Shown here piece by piece: positions 53,407-62,034 of a stretch of DNA of 64,000 bases; within the stretch, counting starts at the first letter, position 1, and each line of letters starts with the position of its first letter. This stretch comes from Paraburkholderia sp. BCC1884 (GTDB taxonomy: Bacteria; Pseudomonadota; Gammaproteobacteria; Burkholderiales; Burkholderiaceae): positions 186,001 through 250,000 of the forward strand of contig NZ_CAAJGL010000123.1 of NCBI RefSeq assembly GCF_900996225.1, read 5' to 3'. Under the pieces are notes generated by a model, which was not told the origin of the DNA, made no database searches, and saw only the letters and a list, made by a program, of their open reading frames with translations. A program made the position numbers and the translations under genes.

Positions 53407-54840
53407 TCACATCTGGCGCATCACCATCAGGCGCATCTCGGTCATGTCTTCGATCGCGTAGCGCACCCCTTCGCGGCCGATGCCCGAATCCTTCACGCCG
53501 CCATAGGGCATGTTGTCGACGCGGAACGACGACACGTCGTTGATGACCACACCGCCCACGTCGAGGTCGTCCCAGGCTCGATACGCATGGGCTAACGAAT
53601 CGGTGAAAATGCCCGCTTGCAGGCCGAAGTCGCTGGCGTTGACGACGTCGAGCGCCTGGTTGAAGTCATCGAATTTCTCGAGAATGGCGATCGGGCCGAA
53701 TGCCTCTTTGCGATACAGGTCCGTCTCGCGCCCGACACTCTCCAGCAGCGTCGCTTCGAACATCGCGCCGTCCACCTTGCCACCCGCGATGATCTTTGCA
53801 CCCGCCGCGACGGCACTCTCCATCCAGCCGGAGAGGCGCCGCGACTCCGACAGGGAGATCATGGGACCGACGAATGTTTCCTCGTTCTTCGGGTCACCCA
53901 TCTTCAGAGACTTCGTCTTCGCGATCAGCTTCTCGCGCAGCGCATCGTAAATAGACGCGTGCACGATGATCCGCTGCACGCCGATGCAACTTTGCCCCGA
54001 CTGGTAATACGCGCCGAAGGCAAGTCGATCCACGACGTAGTCGAGTTTGTCGCCCTGATCTCCATCGACGATCACGGCCGCATTGCCGCCCAACTCCAGC
54101 ACCACTTTCTTCTTGCCCGCCTTTGCCTTCAGATCCCAGCCGACGGCCGGCGAGCCGGTAAACGACATCAGCTTGAACCGGGGGTCGGTGGTGAAGAGAT
54201 CGGCACCGTCACGATGCGCCGGCAGGATCGAAAATGCGCCCTTTGGCAAATCTGTTTCAGCCAGAACTTCACCGATAATCAGTGCGCCGATCGGCGTGCG
54301 GCTCGCCGGCTTCAGCACGAACGGCACGCCTGCCGCAAGTGCGGGCGCGACTTTGTGAGCGGCCAGATTCAGAGGAAAATTAAATGGCGAAATAAACGAA
54401 CAGGGGCCTATCGGTACACGCTTCACATACGCGTGATAACCCTTGGCGCGCGCCGAGATTTCGAGGTTCAGGATTTCACCGCCAATGCGCACCGATTCTT
54501 CCGCCGCGACCTTGAATGTATCGATCAAGCGGCTCACTTCGCCGCGCGAGTCTTTGATCGGCTTACCGGCTTCGATGCAAAGCGCCATCGCCATTTCATC
54601 GAAGCGTTCGCCAAAACGCTTCACGCAGTGTTCGAGTACGGCTTGACGTTTGAACGGGGCAAACGCGCGCATCGCCGGCATAGCCGCAACGGCCAGGCCA
54701 ATCGCCTTGTCGATCGCCTTCGCGTCGGCCAGCGCTACGCGCGTGGCCACTTCGCCGCTGAATTTATCGGTGACCTCAAGATCGGTATTCGCCGCGACCG
54801 CCTCATTGGCGATGTAGTACGGGTAACTCTTCTGCAGCAT
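53407..54840 (-). CDS. Aldehyde dehydrogenase-family protein
   Basis: 477 aa NAD(P)-dependent aldehyde dehydrogenase. Active-site Cys in YYQSGQSCIGVQR, Glu in VVLELGGNAAV, cofactor site SFTGSPAVGWDLK, and C-terminal MPYGGVKDSGIGREG. The start at 54840 has AAGGAG 8 nt upstream; the frame extends to 54918. Neighbouring redox and efflux genes suggest detoxification of reactive aldehydes. Confidence 0.93.
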   Translation of the reverse strand: MLQKSYPYYIANEAVAANTDLEVTDKFSGEVATRVALADAKAIDKAIGLAVAAMPAMRAFAPFKRQAVLEHCVKRFGERFDEMAMALCIEAGKPIKDSRGEVSRLIDTFKVAAEESVRIGGEILNLEISARAKGYHAYVKRVPIGPCSFISPFNFPLNLAAHKVAPALAAGVPFVLKPASRTPIGALIIGEVLAETDLPKGAFSILPAHRDGADLFTTDPRFKLMSFTGSPAVGWDLKAKAGKKKVVLELGGNAAVIVDGDQGDKLDYVVDRLAFGAYYQSGQSCIGVQRIIVHASIYDALREKLIAKTKSLKMGDPKNEETFVGPMISLSESRRLSGWMESAVAAGAKIIAGGKVDGAMFEATLLESVGRETDLYRKEAFGPIAILEKFDDFNQALDVVNASDFGLQAGIFTDSLAHAYRAWDDLDVGGVVINDVSSFRVDNMPYGGVKDSGIGREGVRYAIEDMTEMRLMVMRQM

Positions 54841-55001
54841 GGCACGCTCTCCTTCGATTGACCACGGCGCGTAGCGTCGAAACGAAGCCCCGGTCTTTCC
54901 AGAACTGCCGTACGCCACTCACACCAAGGTCGAGAATAGTCGGCGACCGACCAGGCGTCTTTCCAGAAACGACTGCGAATGTCCGCTTTCCACGACGCAT
55001 C

Positions 55002-55964
55002 TCAACGCGCCGGACGCTTTGAATCCAGCGTAATGGTGCAGGTCATACCCATCGCGATATGAATGCCGTTCGGTACGCGGTCGAGATGGATGCGCACCGG
55101 CACACGTTGAGCCAGCCGTACCCACGTGAATATCGGGTCCACGTTGGCAAGCAGTTCGCCCGAGCCGGTAGGATTGTCGCGGTCGACAATTCCGCTCGCG
55201 ATGCTGTCCACATGACCGTCGATGTCGACATTGCCGCCCAGCAACTGGATGGTCGCCTTGTCGCCTACGTGCACCCCCTGGATTTTCGTCTCCTCGAAAT
55301 AGCCATACACCCAGAACGAGTTTGAATCGATCATGGCCATGCGCGCCACGCCCGCGCTGGAGAAGTCACCGGGGTAAAGGTTCAGATTGGTGATGTAGCC
55401 GTCGGTGGGCGCGCGCACCTCGCTTCTCACGAGGTCGAGACGAGCCGTTTCCTGCCGCACGAGCGCCGCCTTCAGGCTGGCTTGTGCCGCTGTATAAGCG
55501 GCCCGTGCGGCGTCGAGTGCCGAGTGAGATTGCTGCGATTGCAGCGCGTAGTCCGAGCGTATTTCTTCCGATACGACATCGCCCGACAACTTTTCGCGCC
55601 GGGCGGCCTGGTCTTTGCGCATTTTCGATTCGAACAAGCTGGCATTCATCAGCGACTCGGCCTGTTGCAATTGCGCCTTCGCCCGCTCCGTGTCCGCATC
55701 GGCCTGCTGCACCGCATATCTGAAGCGATCCGGGTCCAGCACATAGAGCACTTCACCCTTGCGGACCCACTCGTTATCCTTGACCCGCACTTCCTTGACG
55801 AGACCGGACACATCGGTCGACAGGTTGATCACATTCGCGCGAACGCGCCCGTCACGCGTCCAGGGTGCATACATGTATCGTTGCCAGATCGCATGAATCA
55901 GCAGGAGGGCGATCACTAACGCAACCAGCGTTACGGCGATTCGAATGAGATACTGCTTGTTCAT
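55002..55964 (-). CDS. HlyD/AaeA-like efflux periplasmic adaptor
   Basis: 320 aa. One N-terminal TM helix (IRIAVTLVALVIALLLIHAI), lipoyl halves (NLSTDVSGLVKEVRVKDNEW and RAPTDGYITNLNLYPGDF) around an alpha-helical hairpin. It is 46 bases downstream of the DUF1656 gene. Normally this adaptor works with a FUSC pump (AaeB), absent here. Confidence 0.92.
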   Translation of the reverse strand: MNKQYLIRIAVTLVALVIALLLIHAIWQRYMYAPWTRDGRVRANVINLSTDVSGLVKEVRVKDNEWVRKGEVLYVLDPDRFRYAVQQADADTERAKAQLQQAESLMNASLFESKMRKDQAARREKLSGDVVSEEIRSDYALQSQQSHSALDAARAAYTAAQASLKAALVRQETARLDLVRSEVRAPTDGYITNLNLYPGDFSSAGVARMAMIDSNSFWVYGYFEETKIQGVHVGDKATIQLLGGNVDIDGHVDSIASGIVDRDNPTGSGELLANVDPIFTWVRLAQRVPVRIHLDRVPNGIHIAMGMTCTITLDSKRPAR

Positions 55965-56010
55965 CTTCCGCCCCGTTCGCTCGACGCACCGTCCGGTGCG
56001 TAGTTGGCTG

Positions 56011-56214
56011 TCACGCTTTCTGGATGATGAGCGCCGCCCCGCAGAACAACGATGCGAATAGCGCTACTCGGAAAAGACCGGGATGCCACGCAAACCGATA
56101 TACGCCGACTCTTGCCAGCAGTAGGTCTAGCGCTATGAAAACCACCACGCTCGCAACAAACACGAGCAGCAGCACGGGTGCGAGGAATCCGAACAACTCG
56201 ATTTCAACGGGCAT
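56011..56214 (-). CDS. DUF1656 (AaeX-like) small membrane protein
   Basis: 67 aa with two TM helices (VEIELFGFLAPVLLLVFVAS and RVALFASLFCGAALIIQ). AGGTGA precedes the ATG at 56214; the frame extends to 56268. It normally sits between a FUSC pump and the HlyD adaptor. Confidence 0.85.
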   Translation of the reverse strand: MPVEIELFGFLAPVLLLVFVASVVVFIALDLLLARVGVYRFAWHPGLFRVALFASLFCGAALIIQKA

Positions 56215-56660
56215 CGCCTTCACCTGAGTGGGTCGATCTATGTCTGGGGAACGTGCCATCCAGGCCAAGCCAGATAGACGAGCCGTTCGTTGGAATCATT
56301 GTGAGCTTCCGACTTTGCGGAGATTGCCTGAGGCATCAGCCATACCATCTCGCCTGCGGGAAAGATGGCGTCGCTTGCTTCCGGGAAGTCATCTTGCTTC
56401 GCATATTACTGCGGCTGGAAACGACACGTTTTCCGCTACGCACGGCGAATTTCGAAGACAAACTAACATTCGATGCATTCGCGGTGGGAATCACCGTCAT
56501 TCAAGTCGCGACCACGCCCAAGCGATTGAGATTCGCTTGCGTCGAGCCAGTATTTCTCGACACCACGCCTTCATTCGAAATGGCACGGCGTCCTGATCTA
56601 TTTGATCCAGCCGTGTATTTTTGAAGCCTTGGTGATCCGAAAGTACTGGAGGTTACGATC
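56215..56660. other. Intergenic region, no gene seen
   Basis: About 445 bases where the FUSC pump gene of an AaeXAB set would be expected. The plus-strand frame (56178-56624) lacks an SD and family features, and no FUSC motif is visible on either strand. It should hold the promoter of the DUF1656 gene and of the DUF4148 gene. Confidence 0.45.
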
Positions 56661-56957
56661 ATGAAGACACATTCACTCGCGCTTGCGTTGCTGGCCGCCG
56701 TTACTCTGGCGACTCCGCTCGCGTCTTCGGCGCAGTCCAACGATCCTGTCAGCCGCTCGGAGGTCAAGGCAGAGTTGCGACAAATCGAGCACGCCGGCTA
56801 TAACCCTGCTCGCGCTGAAGATGCTAGCTATCCTGCCGACATCGAGGCCGCGGAAGCCCGTCTGACACCGGAGACGCCGGCATCGCGAGGCGATTCCGTA
56901 GGTGCTGGTGCGAGCATAGCGGGGAGCTTGCCTGCGCCGGGCGCACGCTTGCCTTGA
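56661..56957 (+). CDS. DUF4148 secreted protein, copy 2
   Basis: 98 aa. Signal peptide ending SSAQS, DUF4148 core (PVSRSEVKAELRQIEHAGYN, YPADIEAAEARL). TGGAGG-like SD 8-14 nt before the ATG. Paralog of the gene at 10171. Confidence 0.85.
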   Translation: MKTHSLALALLAAVTLATPLASSAQSNDPVSRSEVKAELRQIEHAGYNPARAEDASYPADIEAAEARLTPETPASRGDSVGAGASIAGSLPAPGARLP

Positions 56958-57009
56958 AGGCGTCATGCCTCCATCGCACACGGTCTACTTCGTATCTTCG
57001 CTAACGGAG

Positions 57010-57324
57010 ATGAAATTGAAGCCGCTGCGTACTACCGCTCTGCTTGCGGTAATCATGGCATTCCCGCCTGTTACGTTCGCGCAGAACGCGAATGGACCGC
57101 TCACCCGTGAGCAGGTTCTTCAGGATCTGCGCGATCTCGAAGATGTCGGCTATCGGCCGGCACAGGCGTCCAGCTTGCGCTTCCCTTATGACATCGAGGC
57201 GGCGGAGCAGCGTGTCGCCGCGAAGAAGCGCTCGCAACTTTCGCCAGGTGAAGCGGAGCCCGGACCACGATCCGCTTCCGAACCCGACAACGCATCGATA
57301 TCGAACCCAGCGAGACAGCCTTAA
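57010..57324 (+). CDS. DUF4148 secreted protein, copy 3
   Basis: 104 aa from the ATG at 57010, where the signal peptide starts (LRTTALLAVIMAFPPVTFAQ). Core PLTREQVLQDLRDLEDVGYR and FPYDIEAAEQRV. An ATG 45 bases upstream has a better SD (GAAGG) but would put residues before the signal. It follows copy 2 by about 50 bases. Confidence 0.82.
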   Translation: MKLKPLRTTALLAVIMAFPPVTFAQNANGPLTREQVLQDLRDLEDVGYRPAQASSLRFPYDIEAAEQRVAAKKRSQLSPGEAEPGPRSASEPDNASISNPARQP

Positions 57325-57421
57325 TGCGGCGCCCGTCGTTTCAACCGGCAACGCCAACTGCTATCCGTAACGATGTCAAGGTCCGGCTTGACGTGACTGT
57401 ATTCATGACTGGAGGTTTACC

Positions 57422-57679
57422 ATGCACCGCAGCCTTATCGCGGGACTCCTCTTCGCTGTGACCGCTTCTCTTGCATCGCCAGCCTTTGCGAGCGGATACG
57501 GTCCGGCGCCTTTCTACCGTCCTGATACGGGTGCACCAGCCTCACAGCGAGGACCCGGTGACCATTCGTTCTTTTCCCGGCACCGGAAAATCGATGCCGC
57601 AAATGGAACCGATGCAGGCGGAGTCGAGACATACGGGACTCAGTCCGGCACCGAAAGAACGTCGCCCGATCGTCAGTAG
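57422..57679 (+). CDS. Small secreted protein
   Basis: 85 aa. Signal peptide (AGLLFAVTASLASPAFA, then SGYGPAPFYRP). GGAGG precedes the ATG. The opening (GYGPAPFYRP..GAPASQRG) looks like a recurrent Burkholderia small exported family; the C-terminal half looks unordered. Function unknown. Confidence 0.65.
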   Translation: MHRSLIAGLLFAVTASLASPAFASGYGPAPFYRPDTGAPASQRGPGDHSFFSRHRKIDAANGTDAGGVETYGTQSGTERTSPDRQ

Positions 57680-57738
57680 GTATTCAGCCTCGCTGACAAG
57701 ACGACCGTCGGTTCCGGATGCAATGTCTGTATCGCTCG

Positions 57739-58062
57739 TCAGGACTCGACAGCGTAAGTGGTGGGATTCTTGCGTTGACTGGGCGCGAAATACCGGAGGG
57801 CGGCAACTAAAGCGGCCGCCCACAACGACTGCATCGCATAGAACACCGCCTGGGGCAGCGCGGAGAACGTCGCCATTTTCCAGAACGCGTGACTGCGGAG
57901 GATATGGCGCGTGCCCTTGAACTGATCCGCGATACTCGCTCTGGACGCGACCGCTCCGGCGGCGGGCGCGCCAGTCCAGATGATCGCGGCGACGCAGGCC
58001 GTCAAAGCAGCGAGTGCGGCCGAAGCGGTACGCCGCGCGTCATCGATTCGACGCGTAGTGCA
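57739..58062 (-). pseudogene. MFS transporter remnant
   Basis: A frame with MFS features: DDARRTASAALAALTACVAA, then QFKGTRHILRSHAFWKMATF and a TM segment with MQSLWAAALVAAL, then stop. It corresponds to the end of the N-half, the central loop and the first helix of the C-half. Both ends are missing. Confidence 0.6.
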
Positions 58063-58093
58063 CCGCTATGTCAGCACCATCCGGCATTCAGCT

Positions 58094-58585
58094 CTAGCTT
58101 TCAGTTTCAGCCAACACGTGCGGCATGCGGACGGCTAAGCCGCCGTCGATACGTAGCCCGTTGCGCGGCTGGTCCGGTGGCAATTCGACGGGGGCGCACG
58201 CATCCACAGCCGACGCCAGTACCATTGCACCCACGTTGCGAGGCGTCGGCCTGGCCGGACGAGGACGAAATATCTCATCGCCTGGGAGGATCGCGGCCCC
58301 GCTCATCGCGCAGCGGCCGGACACGCGTGCTCGCGCAGATACCCACAACTGTTCGCGATAACAGCACCTCGTCGGATCTCGCCAATCGAGCGTGACCGTC
58401 AACGCGCTGGGCCGGTCGATGACCCGCACAGACGGCTGCCACTTCGAGACACTGCTTTCGACACAAGGCCTGCGTCTCACAACGGTTTCAAAGGCTTCTT
58501 CGATGGCGATTTTCGGACCCACGGGCAATGACAGAAGATTGATCGTTTGGGTCCACGGATCGACGAGGGTTGCATCTAGCAGCAT
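58094..58585 (-). CDS. DUF3331-family protein
   Basis: 163 aa. DUF3331 pattern: VRVIDRPSALTVTLDWRDPT, YREQLWVSARARVSGRC, SGAAILPGDEIFRP, then NVGAMVLAS. Two cysteines around the loop (GRCAMSG) and near RCCYREQ suggest a small metal or disulfide site. GGAGG 5 nt before the ATG at 58585. Family function unknown, mostly in Burkholderia. Confidence 0.85.
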   Translation of the reverse strand: MLLDATLVDPWTQTINLLSLPVGPKIAIEEAFETVVRRRPCVESSVSKWQPSVRVIDRPSALTVTLDWRDPTRCCYREQLWVSARARVSGRCAMSGAAILPGDEIFRPRPARPTPRNVGAMVLASAVDACAPVELPPDQPRNGLRIDGGLAVRMPHVLAETES

Positions 58586-59132
58586 TTGCGCCTCCATTCG
58601 ACAGTGACATTCGACGCTTGCGGACTGTTGTTGCGAGAGCCGCAGGCCTGTACCCAAGATATCTCCGCGGGACGCGACGGGCCAGCCCTACGATGGGTTG
58701 CGGCCCATCAAGGAACAATGCGCAACCCCATACCTTTGTTTAGCGTGATATCGAAATGAGTGACGTTCGCGGTGTCGAGGAAATGGATCGCGACACCTTC
58801 AAACCATTTGGACGCGCTCGCAGCGCGCGGTCGCGGCGGTATCGCGTGGGCATCCCCGATCGACACTCGCTGTAGTCGCGTTGGGTACCCTTTCATCGGC
58901 AATCGGATACGGTGCGCCAACAACCACCCTATACGCGGGTATAGGGTGCTGCGGCTGCCGTACATTCTCACCATACTGCAGTACGATTTCGCGACGCGCC
59001 CCCTCGGGTTAGTGTTCTGCTATCGGGAGAGAAGAGTCAGCGGTGCCCGAACGTGTGCCCTGCATCGTATGCCCACAGAACCAGGGTGTGCCGAGACATG
59101 AAATTCGCATGCCTTAACGAAAGGTGATAACG
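58586..59132. other. Intergenic region upstream of cioA
   Basis: About 545 bases without a convincing gene. It holds the promoter region of the cio operon and the palindrome at 58925-58948. Confidence 0.5.
58925..58948. promoter_or_regulatory. Candidate operator upstream of the cio operon
   Basis: Perfect 10-bp inverted repeat CACCCTATAC / GTATAGGGTG with a GCGG centre, about 185 bases before cioA. The G/C run with TAT flanks resembles CsoR/FrmR-type operators. Assignment is by look only. Confidence 0.5.
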
Positions 59133-60530
59133 ATGGACGCCAACGCGCTGGATCTGTCACGGCTGCAGTTCGCCATCACGGTGTCCGTTCACATTATTTT
59201 TCCCGCCATCAGCATTGGGCTTGCCAGCTTTCTGGCCGTGCTCGAAGGTTGCTATCTGAAGACCGGCAAAGCGCACTACAAGGAACTGTGCGTTTATTGG
59301 GCGAGGATCTTCGCCGTCGGCTTCGGAATGGGCGTGGTCTCCGGCGTGGTGATGGCGTATCAGTTCGGCACCAACTGGTCGGGCTTCGCGAAATTCGCCG
59401 GTCCGATCACGGGTCCGCTTCTCACGTACGAAGTGATGACCGCTTTCTTTCTCGAAGCGGGGTTCCTCGGCATCATGCTGTTCGGCTGGGACAAGGTCGG
59501 GCCCAAAGCTCACTTCGCGGCCACGGTACTCGTTGCGATCGGTACGCTGATCTCGACGTTCTGGATACTGTCCTCCAATAGCTGGATGCAAACGCCGCAG
59601 GGCTACAGAATCGAGAACGGGCACGTCGTGCCGGTGGACTGGCTGGCCATCATCTTCAACCCCTCGTTCCCCTATCGACTCGCGCACATGACGATGGCCG
59701 CCTTTATCGTCGCGGCGCTGATCGTCGCCGGGACGGGGGGATGGCACCTGCTGCGCGGTCGGCGGGACCCTGAAGTAAGGACCATGTACTCCATGGCGCT
59801 GTGGCTATTGCTCGTACTCGCCCCTATCCAGGCGCTCGTCGGCGATCAGCACGGTCTGAACACGCGTCACTATCAGCCGGCCAAGATTGCCGCCATCGAA
59901 GGTCTGTGGGAGACCGAGAAGGGCGGCACTTCGCTCAATCTCATCGGCTTTCCGGACATGCAAGCCGAACAGACTCGTTATGCCATCAAGATTCCGCATC
60001 TCGGCAGCCTGATCCTCACGCATAGCTGGGACGGCGAAATCCGCGGCCTGAAGGAATTCCCCAAGGAAGACCGTCCTAACTCGTCGCTGATCTTCTGGAC
60101 GTTCCGCATCATGGCCGGCCTCGGCGTGCTGATGATCCTGACCGCGATCGTGGGCGCGCTTCTTCGGCGCGGCGGAAAACTGTTCGAGTTTCGCCCCTAC
60201 CAGTGGTTGACGGTTCTCATGGGACCAATGGGCATCGTCTCGTTGATCGCCGGCTGGATTACTACCGAGGCGGGCCGTCAACCGTGGGTGGTCTACGGTG
60301 TCCTTCGAACCAAAGACGCGGTGTCGCCCTTGACCGCACAAAGCGCGGGGCTATCACTGCTGATTTTTATCATGGTCTATAGCCTCGTATTCGGTACGGG
60401 CATTTACTACATCCTGAAGCTTATTTTCGTGGGTCCAGGTCACGCAGAAGATCACGCATCGGTCTCCGCGCCCGCCCAGCCGGCGGAAGCGAGCGGCCGA
60501 CGTCCGCTTGCTGCGGCCGCCACCGAGTAA
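59133..60530 (+). CDS. cioA: Cytochrome bd-type (CIO) ubiquinol oxidase subunit I
   Basis: 465 aa. CydA/CioA features: RLQFAITVSVHIIFP (heme His), GTNWSGFAKFAGPITGPLL, YRLAHMTMAAFIV, a short Q-loop ending FRIMAGLG, and GRQPWVVYGVLRTKDAVSP. The short loop places it in the cyanide-insensitive group. The ATG at 59133 has AAAGGTGAT upstream; a GTG at 59124 is less likely. Quinol oxidation at the inner membrane, low-oxygen or stress respiration. Confidence 0.93.
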   Translation: MDANALDLSRLQFAITVSVHIIFPAISIGLASFLAVLEGCYLKTGKAHYKELCVYWARIFAVGFGMGVVSGVVMAYQFGTNWSGFAKFAGPITGPLLTYEVMTAFFLEAGFLGIMLFGWDKVGPKAHFAATVLVAIGTLISTFWILSSNSWMQTPQGYRIENGHVVPVDWLAIIFNPSFPYRLAHMTMAAFIVAALIVAGTGGWHLLRGRRDPEVRTMYSMALWLLLVLAPIQALVGDQHGLNTRHYQPAKIAAIEGLWETEKGGTSLNLIGFPDMQAEQTRYAIKIPHLGSLILTHSWDGEIRGLKEFPKEDRPNSSLIFWTFRIMAGLGVLMILTAIVGALLRRGGKLFEFRPYQWLTVLMGPMGIVSLIAGWITTEAGRQPWVVYGVLRTKDAVSPLTAQSAGLSLLIFIMVYSLVFGTGIYYILKLIFVGPGHAEDHASVSAPAQPAEASGRRPLAAAATE

Positions 60531-60571
60531 GTGCGGGTCAACCAAGCCGGTTCGGCGCAAAGGAGGGTGGC

Positions 60572-61570
60572 ATGGATGTCACTGTGATATGGGCCGCCAT
60601 CATCGCCCTGGGTCTGTTTATGTACATCGTCCTCGACGGGTTCGACCTCGGCGTCGGGATGATCTTTCCATTCTTCCCCGCCGATTCCGAGCGGGACATG
60701 ATGATGCATAGCATCGCACCGGTATGGGACGGCAATGAAACGTGGCTCGTGCTCGGCGGCGCCGCGCTGTTCGCTGCCTTTCCGCTGGTCTATTCGGTGG
60801 CGCTGTCGGGCCTCTATCTCCCGATCATCTTCATGCTGGTTTGCCTGATTTTTCGCGGCGTGTCATTCGAAGTGCGCGGCAAGGCTACGCGTACGAAAAA
60901 TGTCTGGAGCCTCGCGTTTATCTGCGGCTCCGCGGGCGCAGCATTCTTCCAGGGTGTGATCCTGGGTGCGTATCTTCATGGCATCCCCGTGAGCAACGGT
61001 GTTTTTTCAGGCGATCCGTTTTTTTGGGTAACGCCCTTCAGCTTTTTCACGGGGATGGGCCTGATGTTCACCTACGCCCTTCAGGGCGCTACCTACCTCG
61101 TGATGAAAACCGAGGGGGATTTTCAGGCTCGCCTTCGCACACTCGTGTGGCCGCTCACGCTCGCCTTGCTCGGATTCGTCCTGGCTGTGAGCATCTGGAC
61201 GCCGCTGACGGATGCGCAGATCGCCTCGCGCTGGTTCAGCTCGACATTTCGTTACAGGTTATATCCCATCCCCGTGCTGGTCGCGATTACTGCGGTGCTG
61301 ATGTACAACGCGGTCAAGCGCAAACTGGAGGCCGCTCCGTTCGTGCTATGCCTCGTCCTAATTTTGCTGGGTTATATCGGCCTTCTGGTGAGTATATGGC
61401 CGTATGCCATTCCAAATAGCGTGACGCTGTGGGATGCGGCTTCGCCTCGCTCCAGTCAGCTGTTCACGCTTGTCGGTGCGGTGATCATCATTCCGGTGAT
61501 TTGTGTTTATACGACCGCGGGCTATTGGGTCTTCCGCGGAAAAGTCGACCCAGAAAGTCAATATCATTAA
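60572..61570 (+). CDS. cioB: Cytochrome bd-type (CIO) ubiquinol oxidase subunit II
   Basis: 332 aa, about nine TM helices. Family features: LFMYIVLDGFDLGVGMIFPF, WDGNETWLVLGGAALFAAFP, FRGVSFEVRGKA. AAAGGAGG upstream. 41 bases after cioA and 14 before the DUF2474 gene: one operon. Confidence 0.94.
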   Translation: MDVTVIWAAIIALGLFMYIVLDGFDLGVGMIFPFFPADSERDMMMHSIAPVWDGNETWLVLGGAALFAAFPLVYSVALSGLYLPIIFMLVCLIFRGVSFEVRGKATRTKNVWSLAFICGSAGAAFFQGVILGAYLHGIPVSNGVFSGDPFFWVTPFSFFTGMGLMFTYALQGATYLVMKTEGDFQARLRTLVWPLTLALLGFVLAVSIWTPLTDAQIASRWFSSTFRYRLYPIPVLVAITAVLMYNAVKRKLEAAPFVLCLVLILLGYIGLLVSIWPYAIPNSVTLWDAASPRSSQLFTLVGAVIIIPVICVYTTAGYWVFRGKVDPESQYH

Positions 61571-61584
61571 CGGAGCGCTTCGCC

Positions 61585-61728
61585 ATGTCGAACTCGTCAT
61601 CCGGGTCGGAATCCACGTTCGGAAAGCGCATGATGTGGTTCGTCTTATTGTGGCTAGTGGGGTTTGGCGGCACGGTACTGCTCGCGCTGCCCTTTCACCT
61701 CATGGTTGCCGCAGCCATGCGTCACTAG
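61585..61728 (+). CDS. DUF2474 small membrane protein of the cio operon
   Basis: 47 aa with one TM helix (MMWFVLLWLVGFGGTVLLAL). DUF2474 peptides follow cioAB genes and probably act like CydX in assembly. GGAG about 9 nt before the ATG. Confidence 0.85.
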   Translation: MSNSSSGSESTFGKRMMWFVLLWLVGFGGTVLLALPFHLMVAAAMRH

Positions 61729-61761
61729 CGTGGCCAGCCCGCTTCTGGCGGTATGCATCTG

Positions 61762-62025
61762 CTATCGATCGTGAGTGGACTGGACCAGACAGCTCCACTG
61801 CCTGGGCGCGCCCGGTTTGCTCGTGACAGTACAGTTGCAAGCGCTGACTTTAATCAGGCGCCCGTGCGCGACTTCTTCGTCGGGCGATTCCGCAGCCTGC
61901 TTGGCCAAGGTACATGCCTCGATCTTGCTTGCGCCCACGCCGTGATACGTCTTGATCGTGTAGGCCAGCGCCGAACCCGCACCGCATGCGAGCGTTAGCG
62001 CCACGCCGATAGTCGACAGCTTCAT
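61762..62025 (-). CDS. Small secreted cysteine-containing protein
   Basis: 87 aa. Signal peptide (IGVALTLACGAGSALAY), then a short domain with four cysteines (IEACTLAKQ, VSACNCTV, WSCLVQ), suggesting disulfide bonds. AAGGGGCGG before the ATG. It starts nine bases after the Clp gene stop, so may be co-transcribed with it. No family recognised. Confidence 0.7.
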   Translation of the reverse strand: MKLSTIGVALTLACGAGSALAYTIKTYHGVGASKIEACTLAKQAAESPDEEVAHGRLIKVSACNCTVTSKPGAPRQWSCLVQSTHDR

Positions 62026-62034
62026 ATCCGCCCC

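Noticed and set aside
53617..54861. 414-codon plus-strand frame opposite the aldehyde dehydrogenase
   Set aside because: Antisense shadow with no signature.
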